From positions 138,184-202,183 of the forward strand of contig NZ_JNXT01000006.1 in the NCBI RefSeq assembly GCF_000716675.1: a stretch of DNA of 64,000 bases, given 5' to 3'. The DNA comes from Streptomyces alboflavus (GTDB lineage Bacteria > Actinomycetota > Actinomycetes > Streptomycetales > Streptomycetaceae). The position numbers were made by a program, and so were the translations under genes. The notes beneath the pieces are model-generated. The model had not been told where the DNA came from. It made no database searches and was given only the letters and a program-made list of their open reading frames with translations. Positions 43,274-50,456 of this stretch are shown one piece after another. Positions within the stretch are counted from its first letter, which is position 1; each line of letters opens with the position of its first letter.

Positions 43274-44059
43274 CTACATTTGAGGTTCGGGCCGGTCGGT
43301 GTTCACCGTGCCCGGAGCGCCGGGAGAGGGCCGTGAGGTGCCGGAGACGTCGCCGGTGGGACCGGCGGGTTCGGGCTGCGGGGGAGTGTTGCCGTCGGGC
43401 GGCGGGGGCCCCGTCGGGCTCGCCGTGGACTTGCCCGCGGTGTCGTTCGCGATGGCGTCGAAGTCGACGTAGCCGGTGCCTTCGAGCACGGTGATGTGGT
43501 CCAGGACGGTCTGGTTGGCGTCGGACGCGAGTTGGCGCACGAGGGAGTTGCGGGTGGTGTCCCGCACCTGGGCGATGAGGCTGAAGACCTTGCCGTGCGC
43601 GACGCGCAGCAGGTTGGCGAACTTGCGTTGGTAGTCCTCGCCGGTCGCGTCGGTCAACTCCCGCAGCCAGCCCTGCTGCTGGGCGGTGGGCCGGTTGGGC
43701 AGCTCGACGCCGAGCTGGGCGGCGATGCCGCGCACCCGCTCGTCGAGGTCGGTGTGGCCGACGATCAGATGGTCGCCCGCCTCCTTGATGGCCTTGCTGG
43801 GCGCGCGCTCCACGGCCTGCTGGCCCGCGGGCAGTTCCCAGAGTCCGGCGAGGCGCACCTTCACGATGAAGTCCCGGTCGGTCGCGGACAGCGGGCCCCA
43901 ACGGGTCGACACGCTCCCGGCGTTGAGGTTCGCCTCGCCCGTGCCCGAGCGGTCGGCGTAGGACCACACCGGGAAGGCGAGGGCGCCCACGGTGACGACG
44001 AGCGCCGCGATGATCAGGGCCGTGCCGTTGATACGCCCCATGTGCCTGATGCGCTGCAA
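43274..44059 (-). CDS. DUF4142 exported protein B
   Basis: 261 residues from the TTG at 44059, which has GGGAGG 4-5 nt upstream; the ATG at 44041 is too far (over 20 nt) from that site. N-terminal membrane segment (ALIIAALVVTVGALAFPVW), the same DUF4142 helical domain as at 40838-41593 (FIVKVRLAGLWELPAGQQA, AHGKVFSLIAQVRDTTRNS, VLDHITVLEGTGYVDFDAI), and a Pro/Gly/Thr tail ending DRPEPQM. The two paralogues bracket the MNIO gene. This is the first gene of the minus-strand unit. Confidence 0.8.
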   Translation of the reverse strand: MQRIRHMGRINGTALIIAALVVTVGALAFPVWSYADRSGTGEANLNAGSVSTRWGPLSATDRDFIVKVRLAGLWELPAGQQAVERAPSKAIKEAGDHLIVGHTDLDERVRGIAAQLGVELPNRPTAQQQGWLRELTDATGEDYQRKFANLLRVAHGKVFSLIAQVRDTTRNSLVRQLASDANQTVLDHITVLEGTGYVDFDAIANDTAGKSTASPTGPPPPDGNTPPQPEPAGPTGDVSGTSRPSPGAPGTVNTDRPEPQM

Positions 44060-44275
44060 AGTGCCTCCCGAGCCGCATCCCGGCCGGGGGCCGGGCCACT
44101 TGGTGGTACGGGAAGGTACGGGAGGGGCGGGGCCGGTGTTCAGCGACGTGAAGGTTCTGTGACGGGGGTCACGTTCCGGGGGTGCGTGGGCGGGTGGTGC
44201 GCGGCCTCGGTGTTGTCGGTGCCGTCCACTAGGGTCCGGAAGGACAGAGGCCACACGGGGAATTGGGGAGGGGCC

Positions 44276-44719
44276 ATGGCGCCTGCGGAGCCGATCGACT
44301 TGATCCGCCTGGAGGGCGAGGACAACAGCGTCGTCGTCAGGATCACCGGAAAGCGTCCCGCGCCGGGGCGTCCCGGAATCGACGAACTCGTCGGCGAGAT
44401 CCTCGTCGACACCGCCTTCGTCCGGGGGACGCTCGCCACGTCGGTGTCCCCGGAGGACCTCACCGAGTGGCGCGAGACCCTCGACGCCCTCGACGGCGGC
44501 GACGACAGCACCTGGCGCGAGGGCGGCCGCGCCCCCGAACTCCTCGTCGAACTGGACCCCGACGGCGAGCGCGCCCACGTCACGATCGCCGACCACGCGA
44601 TGTCCCTGACCACGGTCACGGCGACCGTCACGCTCACGGACGAGTGGTTCGACGAGGCGTACGACCGGTTGGACGCGACGTTGCGGGCTTGGCCGGTGGA
44701 GGGGGCGTTGCAGGGGTGA
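44276..44719 (+). CDS. DUF5959-like conserved protein
   Basis: 147 residues, acidic, soluble. It begins IDLIRLEGEDNSVVVRITGK, followed by GEILVDTAFVRGTLATSVSPEDL, a loop DALDGGDDSTWREGGRAPELLVEL and VTVTLTDEWFDEAYDRLDATL. Alternating strands suggest a compact beta-sandwich. I associate it with DUF5959, function unknown. ATG at 44276 with GGGGAGGGG 4-5 nt upstream. It could be co-transcribed with the SMI1 gene 73 nt downstream. Divergent from the DUF4142/MNIO unit. Confidence 0.7.
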   Translation: MAPAEPIDLIRLEGEDNSVVVRITGKRPAPGRPGIDELVGEILVDTAFVRGTLATSVSPEDLTEWRETLDALDGGDDSTWREGGRAPELLVELDPDGERAHVTIADHAMSLTTVTATVTLTDEWFDEAYDRLDATLRAWPVEGALQG

Positions 44720-44792
44720 GGGAGCGGCACGCGTGCCGCGGCTCGGCCCGTGGCGCGCGCCGAGAGGGGAACTGCGGACGTGAGGTGGTCGC

Positions 44793-45371
44793 ATGGCGCA
44801 CGTGGCAGGTAGGGAACACCCGCGGTGGGACAGTGTCGCGTACTGGCGGGGCTACCTCGCCTCCTACAGCGCCGACCTCCTGCGGGCGAACGAGATCGAC
44901 GCGTCGCGGGAGATCAGCGACGAGCAGCGGGCTGCCGGGTGGCTCGGGCAGGCAGGCGCGACCGAGGAACAGCTGGTGGCCGCGGAGGAGCGGCTCGGTG
45001 CTCGGCTGCCGCCCAGCTACCGCGCGTTTCTGGCCGCGTCCAACGGCTTCAGCCATCTGGGCCCGTTCATGTACGAGATGAGAACCACGGGGACGGTGGG
45101 CTGGCTGCGCGAAGCGGATCCCTCGACCTGGGCGATCATCCGCCAAGGCGGGCCCGAGGAAGCCGCCTACATGGACCGGGTGTTGCTGATATCGGGCTTC
45201 GGCGATGCCCAGTTCTGGCTGCTCGACCCCGGGGACGTCTCGCCCGCCGGGGAATGGGCCGCCAACATCTGGGCCAGTTGGTACCCGGGACTGCGCGAGC
45301 GCCGCCATTCGTTCGCCGACCTCGTCGCCGACGAACGGCGGTCCTTCGAGCGGTTGCGGGACGCAGACTGA
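44793..45371 (+). CDS. SMI1/KNR4 (SUKH) family protein
   Basis: 192 residues, soluble. The SUKH core begins at about residue 55: ATEEQLVAAEERLGARLPPSYRAFLAASNGF, followed by AYMDRVLLISGFGDAQFWLLDP and a C-terminal helix. Family members are often immunity proteins against polymorphic or contact-dependent toxins, but many in Streptomyces have no adjacent toxin. None is seen here. ATG at 44793 has a GAGGTGG site about 5 nt upstream. Confidence 0.8.
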   Translation: MAHVAGREHPRWDSVAYWRGYLASYSADLLRANEIDASREISDEQRAAGWLGQAGATEEQLVAAEERLGARLPPSYRAFLAASNGFSHLGPFMYEMRTTGTVGWLREADPSTWAIIRQGGPEEAAYMDRVLLISGFGDAQFWLLDPGDVSPAGEWAANIWASWYPGLRERRHSFADLVADERRSFERLRDAD

Positions 45372-45409
45372 CCTGGCCGCACCAGGTCGTCGCACGCGGA
45401 GCCGAGGGT

Positions 45410-46216
45410 TCAGGCGCGTCGCAGGGCCGGGTGGTCCGCCACCACCGTGCAGGAGCCGGGGGCGATCTCCGTGAAGCCCGCGTCGCGGACCACGGGGAGG
45501 CCGCTCGCGGTCAGTTCGGGCCAGCGGGACGCGGGGGCCGTGCGGACGGACAGGGGGAAGCCCGCGTCGCGCCAGGCCGTGCGGGCCGGGGCGGAGAGGT
45601 CCCACCAGGCCAGCTGGGCGCCGTGGCCCGCCTGGGCCATCGCCTTGCCCGCCGACATGCCGACGTCGGGGTTCATCCAGAGGACGGGGGTGGACGGGTC
45701 GGGGTCCCGCGGCGGCTCCGGGTCGTCCAGGTCCGTGCCGGAGACCTGGAGGCGGGCCAGGTCCTTGGGCCAGCCGTCGAGCGGCACCGGCGGATACACC
45801 CGCACCTCGGCCGACTTGCCCGTCACCGTGATCCCGGGCAGCGCCTCCGCCCGCCGCCACTCCGCGCCGCGCGCCCTGCGCACCACCTTGCGGATGCGGG
45901 CGTCCTGCCAGTCCCGCATCACCTGCGCCCACTGCCCCTCGCCCAGCGCCCGCTCGTCGCTCAGGATCGTCAGGACCGCGCGGGCCGCCGTCTCCAGCGC
46001 GTCCGTACGGGCCGGGGGCGCGGCCCGCTCGATCCGGGCCACCAGGGGCAGCACGAACTGCGGGGCCTCGTCGCGCGGCGTGCGCTCGACGCGGAAGGGG
46101 CTGCTCGGAGCGGAGCCCTCGGCGGCCGGGGTGCCCTGGGCGTACCGGGAGGACGGTGCCGCCTCGGGAGCCCGCGTGGTCGGGGAGTGGTCCGGGCGGG
46201 GCGCGTTGCTGGTCAC
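45410..46216 (-). CDS. Peptidyl-tRNA hydrolase II (Pth2)-like protein with long N-terminal extension
   Basis: 268 residues. The C-terminal 110 residues carry the Pth2 signature: VLWMNPDVGMSAGKAMAQAG followed by HGAQLAWW, then GSCTVVADHPALRRA. Archaeal and eukaryotic Pth2 are about 115-120 residues; the first 150 residues here are an additional region (disordered to about 45, then helical with AWEQ-like PQFVLPLVARIERAAPP). It would cleave the ester bond of peptidyl-tRNA, or may have a different hydrolase role. ATG at 46216. It is followed on the same strand by the small zinc-ribbon gene upstream, 37 nt away. Confidence 0.75.
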   Translation of the reverse strand: MTSNAPRPDHSPTTRAPEAAPSSRYAQGTPAAEGSAPSSPFRVERTPRDEAPQFVLPLVARIERAAPPARTDALETAARAVLTILSDERALGEGQWAQVMRDWQDARIRKVVRRARGAEWRRAEALPGITVTGKSAEVRVYPPVPLDGWPKDLARLQVSGTDLDDPEPPRDPDPSTPVLWMNPDVGMSAGKAMAQAGHGAQLAWWDLSAPARTAWRDAGFPLSVRTAPASRWPELTASGLPVVRDAGFTEIAPGSCTVVADHPALRRA

Positions 46217-46252
46217 CCGTCCAGTCTGCCAGGGCCTTGATCGCCGCCCCGC

Positions 46253-46438
46253 TCAGCCCGAGCAAGCCGTCCGCTGGGCCTCCTGCCACTCGCAGACCGG
46301 GCACAGGGTGGCGCCCCGGTGGGACTCCGGGTACTCCGTGGGCTTCCTGCACAGCACGCACTCCGCGAACGGCGGGCCCTCCGCCGGGTGGGGGCCGGTC
46401 GCAGGGGCCGGGGCGCAGTACTCGTCGTCGTCCGCCAT
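46253..46438 (-). CDS. Small zinc-ribbon protein
   Basis: 61 residues. It begins MADDDEYCAPAP and has two CxxC pairs (ECVLCRKPTEYPE and LCPVCEWQEA) spaced like a zinc ribbon. Conserved small proteins of this type are found in Streptomyces, function unknown. ATG at 46438, weak upstream site. It ends 36 nt before the Pth2-like gene, so the two may be one transcript. Short length makes this call less certain, but the Cys spacing argues against chance. Confidence 0.6.
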   Translation of the reverse strand: MADDDEYCAPAPATGPHPAEGPPFAECVLCRKPTEYPESHRGATLCPVCEWQEAQRTACSG

Positions 46439-46603
46439 GGTGACGAGCCTAGGTGCTGGCCGGCTGTCCGGGCGGCCGGGGTGACAGGGGCTGCCGGGCA
46501 GCCGCAGCGCCGCCGGACGGCAGCCGGGCCCACCGGGGCTCGGCCGCGCACGCCGTGTCGGACGGCGCTGCACGCCGGCGCCGGTGGTCCGGGAAGAGCG
46601 GGA

Positions 46604-47488
46604 TCAGGCCGCCCTGCCCTCCTTCGGTGCGCGCGCGGCCCCGATCTGCTCCGAGACCCGGACGAAGCGGAACCCGCGCTCGCGCAGCTTCGGCACGATC
46701 GTGCGCAGGGCGCGCTCCGTCGCGGGCGCGGCGCTGCGGGTGCAGTGCAGGACGACGACCGAGCCGGGCCGCACCCCGTCGAGCACCTGCCGCGCCACCG
46801 CGCCGGGGTCCGTGGCGAACGCGTCGCCGCCCACCACGTCCCACTGCACCGCGGTCACCCCGGCCGGGGCGAGCGCGCGCAGCGCCCGCTGGTCGTAACA
46901 GCCGCCCGGGAAGCGGAAGTACGGCACCGGGCGCTCGACGCCCGCCCTGCGGAACGCGGCGAAGGCGCGCTCCACGTCGGCGCGCATGCGGTGCGGGGCG
47001 ACGGTGGGCAGGCCGTAGCAGTCGCGGGTGAAGGAGTAGTGGCTGTACGAGTGGTTGGCGACCTCGAAGAGGGGGTCCCGGCCGATGGCCCTGGCCTGCG
47101 CCGGGTACTCCTCCGCCCACCGGCCCGTCATGAAGAACGTCGCCGGGACGTCAAGGCGGCGCAGCGTGTCGACGAGCGCCGGGTTGTCGAAGCGTTCGCC
47201 CGCCCGGGCGCGGGGGCCCTGACCGGCCGTCATGTCGGCGTCGAAGGTGAGGGCGACCGTGGGCGCGCCCTGCTTGGCACGGGGAGCGTTCTTGAAGACC
47301 GGGGTGAGGCCCTGGGGGCCCGGGGCGAGGGTGGGCGGGGCGGCCTTCTGGGGGCTGTGGTGGGGAGCGGGGCTGTGGGGGCGCGTGGGGGTGGAGGGCG
47401 AGGCGCAGGCGCTGAGGGCGGTCAGGGCCGCCGCGGCGAGTGCGGCCAGGGAGGCGCGGGCGGCCCGCTGCCGTGCACGAGTGATCAT
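46604..47488 (-). CDS. Polysaccharide deacetylase (NodB-domain) lipoprotein
   Basis: 294 residues. Lipoprotein signal MITRARQRAAR...LTALSAC, a Pro/His/Ser-rich tether (about 30-60), then a carbohydrate esterase 4 NodB domain. Motif 1 is ALTFDADMT with the catalytic/metal Asp pair, motif 2 is NHSYSHYSF with both metal His residues, motif 3 is FRFPGGC, and motif 5 is VVVLHC. It would remove acetyl groups from cell-wall or extracellular polysaccharide. ATG at 47488; an in-frame TTG seven codons upstream has no ribosome site. Confidence 0.85.
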   Translation of the reverse strand: MITRARQRAARASLAALAAAALTALSACASPSTPTRPHSPAPHHSPQKAAPPTLAPGPQGLTPVFKNAPRAKQGAPTVALTFDADMTAGQGPRARAGERFDNPALVDTLRRLDVPATFFMTGRWAEEYPAQARAIGRDPLFEVANHSYSHYSFTRDCYGLPTVAPHRMRADVERAFAAFRRAGVERPVPYFRFPGGCYDQRALRALAPAGVTAVQWDVVGGDAFATDPGAVARQVLDGVRPGSVVVLHCTRSAAPATERALRTIVPKLRERGFRFVRVSEQIGAARAPKEGRAA

Positions 47489-47571
47489 GCGGTGAAGATA
47501 ACTGTGCAAATAGGATTAATCGGGTAGGCGAGGCTCGCCCGAGGGGGTGCCGGGCCGGAGCGCGGGGAGCC

Positions 47572-47710
47572 GCCGAAGCCCGCGGGGTGTTGAAGTCCGC
47601 GGGGCGCCGAAGCTCGCGGGAGCCGTCGAAGCAAGCGCGACGCCGAAGCGCGCGGACCCCGAAGCCCACGGAGAAGCCGAAGCCCACGGAAAAGCCGAAG
47701 CCCGCCGTGG
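47572..47710 (+). repeat. 18-bp degenerate repeats centred on CCGAAGC
   Basis: GCCGAAGCCCACGGAAAA at 47676-47693 has near-copies at 47658-47675 and 47694-47710; shorter CCGAAGC copies extend back to 47572. It lies upstream of the VOC gene. Frames through it encode Lys/Pro or Phe/Gly low complexity and are probably not genes. Confidence 0.7.
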
Positions 47711-47765
47711 ACCGCGCGGGAGACAATGCGCGCCCGGCCCATGATCGTACGAAAGGACGTGCCCC

Positions 47766-48176
47766 ATGCCCGCCTCCCTCTACAACGTCGCCTTCGGCTG
47801 CGCGGACGCGTACGGACTCGCGCGGTTCTGGAGCGAGGTGGTGGGGCATCCGCTGGACGAGGAGGACCGGCCGGGCGACCCCGTCGCCGTGATCGCGCTG
47901 CCCACGGGCCTGCACCTGTACTTCGAGAACGTCCCCGAGCCCAAGAACGGCAAGAACCGTGTGCACGTGTGCCTCCGGCCGGACGGCCCGCGCGACGAGG
48001 AGGTCGAGCGGCTGCGGGGCGTCGGCGCGACCGTGGTCGCCGACCGGCGCGAGGCCGACGGCACGGGGTGGGTCGTCTTCGCGGACCCGGAGGGCAATGA
48101 GTTCTGTGTGCTGCGCAGCGCGGCGGAACGGGACCGGGGCGAGGCCGTGACCTGCGGCGGGGCGAACTCGGAGTGA
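47766..48176 (+). CDS. VOC-superfamily (glyoxalase-like) protein
   Basis: 136 residues, one pair of beta-alpha-beta-beta-beta modules: LYNVAFGCADAYGLARFWSEVVGHPLD at the start, VHVCLRPDG in the middle and WVVFADPEGNEFCVLRSA at the end. The central His and final Glu are the usual metal-binding positions of the VOC fold. The reaction cannot be named: family members include glyoxalase, fosfomycin-type resistance and dioxygenase enzymes. ATG at 47766. Stands alone. Confidence 0.82.
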   Translation: MPASLYNVAFGCADAYGLARFWSEVVGHPLDEEDRPGDPVAVIALPTGLHLYFENVPEPKNGKNRVHVCLRPDGPRDEEVERLRGVGATVVADRREADGTGWVVFADPEGNEFCVLRSAAERDRGEAVTCGGANSE

Positions 48177-48343
48177 GGCGTGCGGGTGGGGCGGCGGACG
48201 GCGTTCGCCGGGGAAGTCCGGGTTTGCCAGGGGGCGGCCGCTGTGGAATCGTCCTGAGGTCCTGACTTCCCCGGACGTTTCCCGGTCGCGCCGCGGCCCC
48301 GGGCCCCGCGCACCCGCGACCACGAGGAGTTGACGAGCCGTCG

Positions 48344-49555
48344 ATGTCCGACCACACCGACATCACCTGGACCGAGGACGTCCGGCCGACCAAGCCCCGG
48401 CGGGGACGTGAAGCGGACCACGGCGACGGCACCCCCGCACTCCCCGCCCCGCTCACCCACACCACCCCCTGGCACTCCGAGAGCGGACTCCCCGCCCCCC
48501 GGCGCGTGCTCGTCGCCGACGACCGGATGAAGGCCGACGCCGCCTACCGCCTGGTGTGCGAGGGCACCGCGCTGCTCTGGCGCGGCGACTACCAGGGCGC
48601 CCGGCAGCTCCTGCGCGCCCTCGGGCGGCGCCTCGACCGGCTGACGCCGAAGCCGGGGGCCACCCCGGCCGAGACGTTCCACCGGCACCGGCAGGCCCGT
48701 GGCCACCGCGCCAGGGTCCTCGGCATGCTGCTCGTCGTGCTTGAGGACGACCACGGGCTCGCCCTGCGGCGCGCCCCCGACGTCCGGGCCGCCTGCACCG
48801 AGGCCTACGGCCCGCCCCGGCACCGCACCGTCGTGTCGCTGCGCGAACTGCTCGGCGTGATCGGCGCCCACGAGTGGCGCCGCAAGGGCGTGCCGATCCC
48901 GGCGCTCGACGCCCGCATCCACCCGCACTACGGCGTGTTCTCCCCGGTCAGGGGCGAGTACGTCGACCTCGTCGGCGAGGCTCCGCTGCCCGCCGCCGCC
49001 GAGGGCGCCCCCGCGACCGCCTTCGACCTCGGCACCGGCACCGGCGTGCTCGCCGCCGTCCTCGCGCACCGCGGCCTCGACCGGATCGTCGCCACCGACA
49101 GCAGCCCCCGCGCGCTCGCCTGCGCGCGCGACAACGTCGAACGGCTCGGCATCGGCGACCGCGTGCACGTCACCGACAGCGGCGACCTCTACCCGACGGG
49201 CCGCGCCGCCCTCGTCGTCTGCAACCCGCCGTGGCTCCCCGCCCGCCCCACCTCCAGCGTGGAACAGGGCGTGTACGACCCGGGCAGCGCCATGCTCCTC
49301 GCCTTCCTCGACGGCCTCGCCGAGCACCTGGAGCCCGGCGGCGAGGGCTGGCTGATCCTCTCCGACCTCGCCGAACACCTGGGCCTGCGCACCCGCGACG
49401 AACTCGTCGCCGCCTTCGACGCGGCAGGCCTGCGCGTCGTCGACCGCCTCGACGCCAAGCCCCGCCACCCCCGCGCGAGCGACACCACCGACCCCTTGCA
49501 CGCGGCCCGCGCCGCCGAGGTCACGTCCCTGTGGCGGCTCGCCCCGGCGAGCTGA
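48344..49555 (+). CDS. Class I SAM-dependent methyltransferase, HemK-like
   Basis: 403 residues. Residues 1-60 are a polar leader; 60-180 a helical domain (AYRLVCEGTALLWRGDYQGARQLL); then the Rossmann methyltransferase fold with SAM-binding FDLGTGTGVLAAVLA, ATDSSPRAL and the catalytic NPPW in LVVCNPPWLPA. NPPY/W marks N-methyltransferases acting on Gln or Asn side-chain amides or on nucleobases (HemK/PrmC/RsmC type). The substrate is unknown. ATG at 48344; the nearest GAGGAG is about 14 nt upstream. Confidence 0.82.
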   Translation: MSDHTDITWTEDVRPTKPRRGREADHGDGTPALPAPLTHTTPWHSESGLPAPRRVLVADDRMKADAAYRLVCEGTALLWRGDYQGARQLLRALGRRLDRLTPKPGATPAETFHRHRQARGHRARVLGMLLVVLEDDHGLALRRAPDVRAACTEAYGPPRHRTVVSLRELLGVIGAHEWRRKGVPIPALDARIHPHYGVFSPVRGEYVDLVGEAPLPAAAEGAPATAFDLGTGTGVLAAVLAHRGLDRIVATDSSPRALACARDNVERLGIGDRVHVTDSGDLYPTGRAALVVCNPPWLPARPTSSVEQGVYDPGSAMLLAFLDGLAEHLEPGGEGWLILSDLAEHLGLRTRDELVAAFDAAGLRVVDRLDAKPRHPRASDTTDPLHAARAAEVTSLWRLAPAS

Positions 49556-49621
49556 ACCGCAGGCGGAGTTCGCGCTGGTGGCAGGGGAGTCCGTGGTCCG
49601 GCCGCACGGCCGGGGTGCTTC

Positions 49622-50065
49622 CTACATGTCGTCGGGCAGGAGGTGGAACGCCTCGTGCCCGGTCAGCGGCCGGATCATCCGGAAGTGACGGTCGGATGTG
49701 AACATGACGGCGGTGCCGTAGGCGGCGGCCAGAGCCACGTTCATGGCGTCCGCGAGACCGATTCCCTTGCCGCCGTCCGCGTCCTTGTAGCCGTCGGCGA
49801 CGGCGATCGCGGTGTTCAGGTGGGAGGCGACGTCGGGAACCTCGAAGCGCCGTCGTGCGGCGTTGGTCTCGACGAATCGGGCTGCTGTGAGCGCCTGTTG
49901 GGCGCCGGCGCGCGCGGTGATCAGGTAGTCCAGTTCGGCGAGGACGAGTGGGGAGACCACCAGGTGCCCGATGGTGGCGAAGGCGCGCTTGTGTTCGGCG
50001 TGGCCGGTCATCTTCGGGTCCAGGAGCCGGACGAGGGCGTTGGTGTCGGCGATGGCGACGCTCAA
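49622..50065 (-). CDS. VapC-type PIN-domain toxin
   Basis: 147 residues, PIN fold. Acidic catalytic positions: IADTNALVRLL (Asp7), SPLVLAELDYLI (Glu44), LADAMNVALA (Asp about 104) and FTSDRHFRMI (Asp about 125). VapC toxins are Mg-dependent RNases that cut initiator tRNA or rRNA. The start is TTG at 50065, overlapping the antitoxin stop (TTGA), so it is translated after the antitoxin. The pair forms a type II toxin-antitoxin module. Confidence 0.85.
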   Translation of the reverse strand: MSVAIADTNALVRLLDPKMTGHAEHKRAFATIGHLVVSPLVLAELDYLITARAGAQQALTAARFVETNAARRRFEVPDVASHLNTAIAVADGYKDADGGKGIGLADAMNVALAAAYGTAVMFTSDRHFRMIRPLTGHEAFHLLPDDM

Positions 50066-50310
50066 GATCCCATGCCCTTCAGGATCTCCTCCATGTCGTC
50101 GTTGCTCAGATCGCCGCCGAGGTCCAGCTCGGGGATGTCGATGCTGTCCGCGATGGGACCGGTGGGGTAGGGCGGGACTTCTGCCTCGCGGTAGGGGGCG
50201 ATGGTGGCCACGGGGCGGCCGTTCTTGGTGACGGTGATGGTCTCGCCGCGTTCGGCGGCGGCAAGGATCTGCGAGGACTTCTGGTTGAACTCGCGCGCAG
50301 TCGTTTCCAT
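50062..50310 (-). CDS. Phd/YefM-type antitoxin
   Basis: 82 residues. The N-terminal DNA-binding half is Phd/YefM-like: TTAREFNQKSSQILAAAERG followed by TITVTKNGRPVATIAPY. The acidic C-terminus (ELDLGGDLSNDDMEEILKG) is the part expected to wrap the toxin. It neutralises the PIN toxin and represses its own promoter. ATG at 50310 lies inside a 15-bp palindrome (50307-50321) that is the likely operator. Confidence 0.85.
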   Translation of the reverse strand: METTAREFNQKSSQILAAAERGETITVTKNGRPVATIAPYREAEVPPYPTGPIADSIDIPELDLGGDLSNDDMEEILKGMGS

Positions 50311-50321
50311 GTACTACATGG
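50307..50321. promoter_or_regulatory. Palindromic operator over the antitoxin start codon
   Basis: CCATGTACTACATGG: perfect 7-bp arms around one base, containing the antitoxin ATG. A further GTACTAC copy follows. Binding there would block initiation of a near-leaderless transcript; inferred. Confidence 0.6.
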
Positions 50322-50456
50322 TACTACTCGTGTGGTCCCGGTGGCCGGACGTGAGCTGTGGCCGCACCTTCGCCCTTGGCCACAGCCCGCACCTCTCCCG
50401 GTCGCCTGCCCCGATCGTGCGCCGGGGCAGGCGGCGGCGCTACCTGTGCCGCGGGG

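Noticed and set aside
44793..45371. SMI1/KNR4 gene as the immunity half of a toxin pair
   Set aside because: Neither neighbour looks like a polymorphic toxin or secretion protein, so the pairing is not supported here.
47587..47892. Plus-strand frame with Lys-Pro-Thr-Glu repeats
   Set aside because: Overlaps the VOC gene out of frame; no ribosome site; the Pro/Lys pattern comes from the 18-bp repeat.
47151..48323. 390-codon minus-strand frame across the CCGAAGC repeats and VOC gene
   Set aside because: It overlaps two well-supported genes and contains Phe-Gly repeats that only reflect the DNA repeat.
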